A stretch of DNA of 64,000 nt from Paucibacter sp. Y2R2-4 (lineage in GTDB: Bacteria > Pseudomonadota > Gammaproteobacteria > Burkholderiales > Burkholderiaceae_C), in contig NZ_JAJIRO010000002.1 of the NCBI RefSeq assembly GCF_025717535.1, forward strand, positions 682,001-746,000, in the 5' to 3' direction. Shown one piece after another: positions 58,255-64,000 of this stretch. Below the pieces are notes generated by a model that worked only from the letters and a program-made list of their open reading frames with translations, was not told the origin of the DNA and made no database searches. Numbering within the stretch: position 1 is the first letter of the stretch; each line of letters starts with the position of its first letter. The position numbers and the translations under genes are program-made.

Positions 58255-60093
58255 ATGCAAGCTCTGAGCCGCTGGCTGCCCCCGTCCAAGCCGGTGCGCC
58301 GGCCCTTCGAGCTGATCTACGCGGCCGATGAATGCCCGCCGCGTGGTGCGCTCGGCCTGCTGGCCTTGCAACATGCGGCCACGGTGCTGGCCTTGATTGC
58401 CCATGTGCTGGCCGCCGCCAAGATCGCGGGCTTGAGCCTGCCGCAAACCCACTCCATCGTCGCCATGACCCTGCTGGGCATGGCCATGGGCACGGCACTG
58501 CAGGCCTGGGGCGGGCGCTGGGGTAGCGGCACCTTGCTGGTCTTCCAGCCCGACCCGATGATGATCACCGTGGCTGGCGCGGCCATCGCCAGCTACGGCC
58601 TGGGCTCCCTGGTGCAGGTAAGCCTGATTGCCGCCGGCGTCACGCTCTGCGTGGGCCCGCTGATGCGCCATCTGCGCGCCCTCTTCCCGCCCACCGTGGT
58701 GGGCACGGTGGTGTGCATGGGTGGCTTGGGGCTGGTAGAGCCGGCCATGCGCAATGCCTTGGGCATCCATGAAACGGCCCCGGTGGCCGGCAACTTGCAA
58801 ACGCTGCAGATCGACGGCATCAGCGCCCTCATCTCGGGCGCCACCCTGGCCAGCATCGTCGTGCTCTCGGTCTGGGGCGGGCGGCGCTTCAAGCTGCTGG
58901 GCGTGTTGGCGGGCTTGTTGATGGGCCTGCTGATCGCCGCGCTCAGCGACCGATTGCTGGGCCTGGAGTGGCTGCACAGCGCGCCTTGGTTGGCCCTGCC
59001 GCAGCCCATTGCGCCCAGCTTCAACCTCGGCCCCGAGATCATCTTTGCCATCGTGCTGATCGCCACGCTCAACCAGCTGGACAACATTGGCTGCCTGATC
59101 GTGATGGACAAGACCGACAACGCCGACTGGCGCCGCGCCGACATGCAAATGGTGGGCCGCGGCATCCGCGCCAATGGCGCGAGCGACTTTGTGAGCGGCC
59201 TGTTCGGCAGCTTCCCCACCGCGCCCAGCTCGGCCAATATCGCCCTGGTGCACGCCACCGGCTCCAGCAGCCGCTACATCGGCCTGGCCTGCGCGGCCCT
59301 GCTGCTGCTGGTGGCCCTGAGCCCGCTGCTGACCATGGCGCTCACGCTCATCCCGCAAGCCGTGCTGGGCGCCATCTCGCTCTATGCTGCCGCGTACTTG
59401 ATCGTCTCCGGCATCGAGATGATTGCCACCCGCGCGCTCGACAGCCGGGGCATCTTCATGGTGGGCCTGTCACTCTGCGCCGGCCTGGCCACCATGCTGA
59501 TGCCGGGCCTGAGCCAAGGCCTGCCCGATGGCCTGGCCATGCTGGCCGGTGACGGCTTTGTGGTCACCGGCGTTTGCGTGATGGGCCTGAACCTGCTGTT
59601 CCGCCTGGGCACCCGCTTGCGTGCCAGCTGCGAGCTGGACCCGCGCCTCGGGCCCATCAGCCACCAGCTCACCGCTTTTGTGGAGCGCCAAGGCGGCGCC
59701 TGGGGCGCCCGCATGGACATCGTCCGCCGCGCCGCCCTGGCCGCGCTGGAAGCCAGCGAAGCGATACAAGCCGCAGGCGGCGGCCGCCTGCTGGTGATAC
59801 GCGGCAGCTTTGATGAATTCAACTTCGACCTGGAACTGCTGCACGAAGGCGAGCCGCTGCGGGTGGGCGCTGCGGCCGAGCCGGGCGATGGCTCAGCGGG
59901 CAATGCGGCCGCTGTGCCGCTGGATCTGGATGCGCTGATGAACAGCGATGAAGACGATGTCGATATCGAAAGCCAACTCGACGCCGCCATGGCCCGCGTG
60001 TCAGGTGTGTTGATGCGCCACCTAGCAGACAAGCTCAGCAGCGCCAGCTTGGGGGCGGGGCAGGCGGTGTTGAGGTTGCATTTTGATCATTGA
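58255..60093 (+). CDS. NCS2 uracil/xanthine permease with C-terminal soluble domain
   Basis: A 612-residue protein. Residues about 1-460 are an NCS2 nucleobase transporter (LLALQHAATVLALIAHVL; FQPDPMMITVAGAAIASYG; FGSFPTAPSSANIALV). Residues about 470-612 form an extra soluble domain: FVERQGGAWGARMDIVRRAALAA, EASEAI, RGSFDEFNFDLELLHEGEPL, an acidic linker, then AMARVSGVLMRHLADKL and a closing RLHFDH (in pieces). The order of elements resembles a GHKL ATPase with a degraded N-box (Glu for Asn) and no glycine lid. ATG 58255 was chosen; GTG 58252 and TTG 58234 are also in frame. It ends the operon. Confidence 0.88.
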   Translation: MQALSRWLPPSKPVRRPFELIYAADECPPRGALGLLALQHAATVLALIAHVLAAAKIAGLSLPQTHSIVAMTLLGMAMGTALQAWGGRWGSGTLLVFQPDPMMITVAGAAIASYGLGSLVQVSLIAAGVTLCVGPLMRHLRALFPPTVVGTVVCMGGLGLVEPAMRNALGIHETAPVAGNLQTLQIDGISALISGATLASIVVLSVWGGRRFKLLGVLAGLLMGLLIAALSDRLLGLEWLHSAPWLALPQPIAPSFNLGPEIIFAIVLIATLNQLDNIGCLIVMDKTDNADWRRADMQMVGRGIRANGASDFVSGLFGSFPTAPSSANIALVHATGSSSRYIGLACAALLLLVALSPLLTMALTLIPQAVLGAISLYAAAYLIVSGIEMIATRALDSRGIFMVGLSLCAGLATMLMPGLSQGLPDGLAMLAGDGFVVTGVCVMGLNLLFRLGTRLRASCELDPRLGPISHQLTAFVERQGGAWGARMDIVRRAALAALEASEAIQAAGGGRLLVIRGSFDEFNFDLELLHEGEPLRVGAAAEPGDGSAGNAAAVPLDLDALMNSDEDDVDIESQLDAAMARVSGVLMRHLADKLSSASLGAGQAVLRLHFDH

Positions 60094-60435
60094 TGAATTG
60101 CCAGTTCGGGCACTGCAGGCCTCGACTATTGGCCCATTCGAGCCCAGGCTGACCGTGCTCACCCCAAGTGCCAGACAGCATTTGACGGCGGATTTCTCGG
60201 CGGAACTTGAAGCTCGTGACCGAGTGACTCTCTACAGCACCCGAGAATCAGTGATTACCCTTTCAACTTGAAATCTGACAACGAAATTTGCACAGCGGCT
60301 TTAGGTGTACGTTTGTCTCAGGTCTCCTCACTCGCGAGCCCCTCGGTCAGGGGGAGGTCACGTCGAGACATACCTGCTACCGTTACTCAATCAGTAGAGC
60401 CGCCACCAATTCAATCCCAGTCGGAAGGAAAAGCA
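60094..60435. other. Non-coding gap before the second PEP-CTERM gene
   Basis: A 342-base gap, lower in GC than its flanks. It contains GGAAGGAAAAGCA, the ribosome site of the PEP-CTERM gene. An open frame of 62 codons here lacks codon bias and a ribosome site. I saw no convincing sigma-54 or sigma-70 promoter and no hairpin of note. Confidence 0.45.
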
Positions 60436-61083
60436 ATGAAGAATTTGAAGGTTTTGGCAGTCGCAGTCCTCGCGCTAGGTTTTTCAGCAGCGCAAGCGGG
60501 CCTCGTCTACAGCAATGTCAATCTGTCCAATAATGGGAACGAGGCTACCAAGTGGTTGCAGGCGGAGGACTTTACCTTGTCCGCCAGCGCAACACTGACT
60601 TCAGCCACCGTGTACATGGGCGTGACTGCCGGCGCGGTACCTGCGGTGTGGGACGGCAACTGGCAGTGGGGCATCTACAGCAGCGCCGGTAGCCAACCAG
60701 ATGCGCTGTTGGCCAGCGGCTCTGGCATTTCCAGCGCAGTTGATTCGGGTCAGTCGTTTTTCAACTCGGCCGTCTACGCATTCACCTTTGATCTCAATGA
60801 TTTCGCGGCGACTGCAGGGCAAACTTACTACCTAGGTATCCATGCAGCGAAAGATTTTTCTCAACGTGCTGGCCTTTACTGGGTTGGGTCGCATGACAGC
60901 GTGGGCGGCACAGGCCAAGAACTCTATGAAGGCAACACCCCGTGGAATTCGAATGGCGTAGAGCACGCCTTCTCACTCTCCAGCGATCAGCGCAACAATG
61001 TGCCGGAACCTGGGTCCCTGGCGCTGCTGCTGGCTGCTGCTGCGGGCATGGCTGCCGGATATCGCCGACGCGCTGCCCGCTGA
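60436..61083 (+). CDS. PEP-CTERM sorting-domain secreted protein (second)
   Basis: A 215-residue exported protein: signal peptide (VLAVAVLALGFSAAQA), a beta-rich body (FTLSASATLTSATVYMG; FAATAGQTYYLGIHA) and a C-terminal VPEPGSLALLLAAAAGMAAG followed by YRRRAAR. The body resembles the choice-of-anchor type modules common in this class. ATG 60436 has GGAAGG upstream. Codon use is less GC-biased than in the operon before it, as often seen for envelope proteins of this type. Confidence 0.93.
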   Translation: MKNLKVLAVAVLALGFSAAQAGLVYSNVNLSNNGNEATKWLQAEDFTLSASATLTSATVYMGVTAGAVPAVWDGNWQWGIYSSAGSQPDALLASGSGISSAVDSGQSFFNSAVYAFTFDLNDFAATAGQTYYLGIHAAKDFSQRAGLYWVGSHDSVGGTGQELYEGNTPWNSNGVEHAFSLSSDQRNNVPEPGSLALLLAAAAGMAAGYRRRAAR

Positions 61084-61098
61084 AGCAAACTGAGTCGT

Positions 61099-61124
61099 CT
61101 GGCTGGGGCGATGTCCCCTGCCAG
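61099..61124 (+). terminator. Hairpin terminator after the second PEP-CTERM gene
   Basis: CTGGCTGGGG at 61099-61108 pairs with CCCCTGCCAG at 61115-61124, a ten-base stem with one mismatch and a six-base loop, 15 bases after the stop codon. Confidence 0.55.
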
Positions 61125-61454
61125 TCTGAGCCTGGCGAGAAATCTACAGGGCAACACATTCGACTCACGGGTGTAGCCCATCGGGGCTTGAGGGCCATGG
61201 CTTATTTGCAGCCCAGATGGCCTCGCCGAATTCTCCTCTTGACCCGCGCCTTGCACCCTACAAGCCTGCAAGCCTGGGGTCAGGTCTTTAATCATTAGAC
61301 CGACCTTTCTGCTGTTAACGATTTAAGACTTGACCCTGCGTCGGTTCCTGAGCTTCAGCGGCCAGACCCTGAAGTGTTCTATGCGGTGGCGATGGCCATT
61401 TAGTTGATGGGAATCACTACTTCTTTGTGCCCCCCGCTCTGTGCGCCGGACCGC
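61125..61454. other. Non-coding region with mobile-element remnant
   Basis: About 330 bases between the PEP-CTERM terminator and the end of the minus-strand secreted-protein gene. Apart from the inverted repeat at 61276-61337 it holds no recognised feature; reading frames in it are short and unbiased. It may be the scar of a lost insertion. Confidence 0.4.
61276..61337. repeat. Imperfect inverted repeat, possible REP/transposase-end remnant
   Basis: GGGGTCAGGTCTTTAA at 61276-61291 and TTTAAGACTTGACCCT at 61322-61337 form an inverted repeat matching at 13 of 16 positions. The GGGGTCAGGTCTT sequence is, from memory, a frequent end of REP-associated and IS200-like transposase elements in proteobacteria. 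No transposase gene remains. Confidence 0.5.
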
Positions 61455-61937
61455 TCAGTCAGTACACCAATCCCACTCCACCTCACTCAGCTTGCCCATG
61501 CCGAATCTGAAGGTGAACTTGTCGCTGCAGATCTCCGCAAGGCCTCGGTAGGCCATCCAGTTGGGGCCGCTTTCGTCGGGGGCGCCGAGTTGCTTTTGAA
61601 TATCCGCCGGGCTTGATGTGCCGATATAGAGGTCGCTGACGAGATGCCCGGGGCGGCTGACCCGCAGGGCTATGGGAGCTTGCTTACCTGGTGCGGCCGG
61701 CGACACCAGCCAAGAGGCAGCAATTCCCGAGCCTCGGAATTCCTTTCTGACCAGGGCAGCTTCCGCCCGAAGTGTTCTCACCTTGGACGGTGCGGCCAAG
61801 TCAATGGCGGCTTGGGTATATCCCTCGCCAAAGCGATAAACAATTTCGCGCCCACCTTGCTGTTCAGCGCTGGGTGCCGCTCCACACGCATTCGCAAGCA
61901 CGAGGGCGAAAACAAACACTGCGTTCGACTTGATCAT
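61455..61937 (-). CDS. Hypothetical exported protein, 160 residues
   Basis: An intact gene starting at ATG 61937. A signal peptide with a lipobox-like end (VFVFALVLANAC) suggests a lipoprotein or exported protein. The body has VYRFGEGYTQAAIDLAA, an ADIQKQLGAPDESGPNWMAYRG segment, and ends WDWCTD. The Q-LG-P-E-S-G pattern resembles the SmpA/OmlA-type small-lipoprotein fold (ORF with LG-P-D loop), but the similarity is loose. I do not recognise a family. Confidence 0.65.
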   Translation of the reverse strand: MIKSNAVFVFALVLANACGAAPSAEQQGGREIVYRFGEGYTQAAIDLAAPSKVRTLRAEAALVRKEFRGSGIAASWLVSPAAPGKQAPIALRVSRPGHLVSDLYIGTSSPADIQKQLGAPDESGPNWMAYRGLAEICSDKFTFRFGMGKLSEVEWDWCTD

Positions 61938-61996
61938 CAGAAGCGATCCCAAAGTGATGGTGTTGATGCTTAAACCCCGCGCTTGGGCGCATCCAC

Positions 61997-62638
61997 TCAC
62001 CCTCGCCCCATCTCCTGCAACAAGCTCCTCACCTTGGTGGTGATGATGTCCACCGCCGGGCCATTGGCGCCGTGGGGCAGGATGACGTCGGCGTTGCGCT
62101 TGGTGGGCTCGATGAACTGCTTGTGCATGGGGCGCACGGTGTCCATGTACTGGCTCACCACCGACTCGGTGCTGCGGCCCCGCTCCGAAATGTCGCGCTG
62201 CAGGCGGCGGATGAAGCGCACATCGGAGGCGGTGTCCACATAGATCTTCAGCGACATCATGTTGCGCAGCTTGTTGTCGTACAGGGCGAACAAGCCTTCC
62301 ACCACGATGATAGGCGCGGGGTTCACGGTGATGGTGTCGCTGGAGCGGTTGTCGGCCGCGAAGTCGTACGCCGGCATGGCGATGGCCTCGCCCTTGCGCA
62401 GCGCCGCCAGGTGCTGGGTCATCAGCGGCCAGTCAAAGGCATCCGGGTGGTCGTAGTTCTGCTTGCGCCGGTCTTCCGCCGGCATATGGGACTGGTCGCG
62501 GTAGTAGTCGTCTTGCATCACCACCGCCACGTTCTCAGCCCCGATGGCGGCCACCACCTGGCGCGTCACCGTCGATTTGCCGCTGCCGCTGCCGCCTGCG
62601 ACACCGATGACGAATGGTTTGTGAGTTGATTTGGGCAT
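61997..62638 (-). CDS. udk: Uridine kinase
   Basis: A 213-residue kinase that phosphorylates uridine and cytidine with GTP or ATP in pyrimidine salvage. The P-loop GVAGGSGSGKST is near residue 13, followed by VVMQDDYYRDQSHM, NYDHPDAFDWPLM and RDISERGRSTESVV, all family hallmarks. It is the only pyrimidine-salvage gene in the window apart from the NCS2 permease at 58.3 kb, which is on the other strand and not coupled to it. Confidence 0.96.
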   Translation of the reverse strand: MPKSTHKPFVIGVAGGSGSGKSTVTRQVVAAIGAENVAVVMQDDYYRDQSHMPAEDRRKQNYDHPDAFDWPLMTQHLAALRKGEAIAMPAYDFAADNRSSDTITVNPAPIIVVEGLFALYDNKLRNMMSLKIYVDTASDVRFIRRLQRDISERGRSTESVVSQYMDTVRPMHKQFIEPTKRNADVILPHGANGPAVDIITTKVRSLLQEMGRG

Positions 62639-63024
62639 GAGGGGTGGCGCTGCGGCGAGAGGGATCGGGGCCTGCGAAAAGGCAAGCGGGATGAGGGGTA
62701 GATTTTAGAAGGGCCGAGGGCGGCATTCGGAGTTCATGCGGCCGCAGCCCTGATCGCACCCCATTCGACTCATGCGTGGAGCAAGAGGGTCAGGCCTGAA
62801 TTTGAGACTCAGTCAAGGGATCAGGTGGCATGAGGCCTTGGAACTCAAGGCCGAACCGCGGTTTGCCCGAATTCTCCGGTTTGCCCGGCTTCCCCATCTT
62901 CCTGACCGCCGCCGTCACAGAGAACACCCGGTCAGAGCCGACTCTTTTGATCGTTCAACGCTGATTCAACGCTGCCTGTGCAGGATGGCGCTTGCCATCC
63001 CGCATTCAGCCTTAGGAATCACCG
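62639..63024. other. Structured upstream region of the autotransporter-like gene
   Basis: A 386-base gap shared by the divergent udk and the autotransporter-like gene. It holds three structured elements: the stem GGCCTTG/CAAGGCC at 62834-62852; direct repeats GGTTTGCCCG at 62860-62869 and 62878-62887; and direct repeats TTCAACGCTG at 62954-62963 and 62965-62974 beside a hairpin at 62983-63000. No promoter match is claimed. Confidence 0.5.
62983..63000 (+). promoter_or_regulatory. Perfect hairpin in the leader of the autotransporter-like gene
   Basis: GGATGGC and GCCATCC form a perfect seven-base stem around GCTT, 25 bases before the ATG at 63025. It could control translation or mRNA stability; it follows two tandem TTCAACGCTG repeats. 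Confidence 0.45.
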
Positions 63025-64000
63025 ATGAATCCGACTCAGCCCGTCCTCGCAAGCGCCACTCGCTCAAGGCAGCGACATATCGCCCGCCCCCTGGCCTTGA
63101 GCCTGGCTCTGGCCTTTGCGGCGCTGCCGATGGCGCCCGCCACGGGCGCAACCGTCATCACACTGAAGCCGGGCCTGCCGCTGACGCTGAACGACGATTT
63201 CGACCGCGACTACGGCCTGCAATGGGGCGACACCGTCTTTGACGGCCAGGGCCAGTTGGTGAAGACCGGGGCCGGTGCGATCCGCTGGCGCAACGCCAAG
63301 CTCACCTTCGCGCTGCTCGAGGGCAGCTTGATTGACATCCAGGCGGGTACTTTCTACGGCGGCGCCTCGGGCCGCGACGACTGGCGAAACAACAAGGCCG
63401 ATTTGAAGGTCAGCGGCACCGGCATCTTCGATGGCGGCAACGCCAATGTGCAGGTCGGCGCCCTGAACGGCAACGGTCTGATCCGCACCGGCGCTACCAG
63501 CGGCACGGGTTACCAGACCTTCACCCTGGGTGTGAGTAATCTGGACGGTAGCTTTGCCGGCGTGGTGGCTGACGCGCTCGGCCCGGGCCGCCTCACCAAG
63601 GTCGGCAGCGGCACGCAGATTCTGAGCGGCAACAACACCTACACAGGGGGCACCCATGTGGCGGCGGGCACCTTGGCCATCGGCAATGGCGGCAGCAGCG
63701 GCAGCATCCTGGGACCGGTGCAGGTGGACGCCGGCGCCAGCCTCGCCTTCAACCGTTCTTCCGACCTGACCTTTGCAGGCGCGATCTCTGGGGGCGGGCA
63801 GTTGCTCAAGCAGGGCTCTAGCGTCTTGACGCTCAGTACCCCCTTGGACGCTGCACTGAGCGTGCGCGTCGAAGACGGCTACCTGGAGGTGGCCACACCT
63901 TGGAAAAGCACAGCCGAGGTCAGCATTCTCGATCGTGGCTCGTTGAGCCTGACAAGAGGCGCAAGCGAACTTTCGGGACTGCTTCGGATGGAGTCCGGTG
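63025..64000 (+). CDS. Autotransporter-type passenger with beta-strand (PATR) repeats, 3' end outside window
   Basis: The frame is open from ATG 63025 to the window end, giving 325 residues of a longer protein. A long basic signal peptide (residues about 1-42; RHIARPLALSLALAFAALPM) is followed by repetitive beta-helix sequence with the autotransporter-associated strand motif LTKVGSGTQILSGNNTYTGG, then HVAAGTLAIGNGG, and LLKQGSSVLTLS. Such passengers are exported by a C-terminal beta-barrel or a PEP-CTERM signal; the C-terminus is beyond the window, so the export route is unknown. No ribosome site stronger than TTAGGAATC is seen upstream. Confidence 0.87.
   Translation, partial: MNPTQPVLASATRSRQRHIARPLALSLALAFAALPMAPATGATVITLKPGLPLTLNDDFDRDYGLQWGDTVFDGQGQLVKTGAGAIRWRNAKLTFALLEGSLIDIQAGTFYGGASGRDDWRNNKADLKVSGTGIFDGGNANVQVGALNGNGLIRTGATSGTGYQTFTLGVSNLDGSFAGVVADALGPGRLTKVGSGTQILSGNNTYTGGTHVAAGTLAIGNGGSSGSILGPVQVDAGASLAFNRSSDLTFAGAISGGGQLLKQGSSVLTLSTPLDAALSVRVEDGYLEVATPWKSTAEVSILDRGSLSLTRGASELSGLLRMESG

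Noticed and set aside
60083-60271. 62-codon frame between the permease and the PEP-CTERM gene
   Set aside because: No ribosome site, no codon bias and no recognised motif.

Overview
The window is GC-rich and densely coded. It looks like a chromosomal segment of a betaproteobacterium in the order Burkholderiales. The evidence is a geranyl-CoA carboxylase type (Atu) operon with a MerR-type regulator, two PEP-CTERM proteins, a CheZ, a long fused indolepyruvate ferredoxin oxidoreductase, YbfB/YjiJ-type MFS and LysE transporters, and a copper cluster of TolC, multicopper oxidase and CusF-like genes. The genus cannot be fixed from sequence alone; a Roseateles/Paucibacter/Leptothrix-like organism is an inference. 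No tRNA, rRNA, CRISPR array, prophage or intact insertion sequence was seen.

Layout. 1-2.65 kb: end of yggS, then two overlapping c-type cytochrome genes. 3.0-5.0 kb: a chemoreceptor and a stand-alone TonB C-terminal domain. 5.1-9.4 kb: copper-handling genes (Cys/His-rich protein, His-tailed protein, TolC, multicopper oxidase, CusF-like). 9.5-13.4 kb: a hypothetical gene, a membrane-anchored cold-shock-domain protein, ylqF, and a porin plus short PstS-like pair. 13.7-27.1 kb: a degradation locus. Its left arm, on the minus strand, is an atuBCDEF-like operon ending in a BKACE (DUF849) gene. Its right arm, on the plus strand, has SCP2, a MerR regulator, acyl-CoA dehydrogenase, thiolase and a FadB/FadJ-type enzyme. 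27-38 kb: transporters, mtfA, cheZ, a GGDEF/CBS pair, a secreted methyltransferase-like protein, DoxX, a CadC-like regulator, LysE, a WYL regulator and an Lrp regulator. 38.3-47.7 kb: indolepyruvate oxidoreductase, a solute-binding protein, an isomerase, a lipoprotein, an acyl-CoA dehydrogenase, a PEP-CTERM protein and an SDR.

47.8-60.1 kb is the most unusual block. A 1272-residue SARP-like activator is followed in tight succession by an outer-membrane barrel, a short PstS-like protein, a HAMP/PP2C-SpoIIE/RsbW-like fusion, a STAS protein, a Na/Pi cotransporter with a PhoU-like tail, and an NCS2 permease with a soluble tail that resembles a degenerate GHKL ATPase. I read this as a candidate envelope-sensing partner-switching system. 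The upstream half of its sensor module (barrel plus short PstS-like protein) also occurs alone at 11.8-13.4 kb.

60.4-64 kb: a second PEP-CTERM protein, a possible transposase-end (REP-like) remnant, a small secreted protein, udk, and the 5' part of an autotransporter-type beta-repeat protein that runs off the window. Non-coding points of interest are a MITE-like 162-bp inverted-repeat element inside the atu operon, a divergent regulatory region with palindromes between atuB and the SCP2 gene, and an attenuator-like leader before the DoxX gene.
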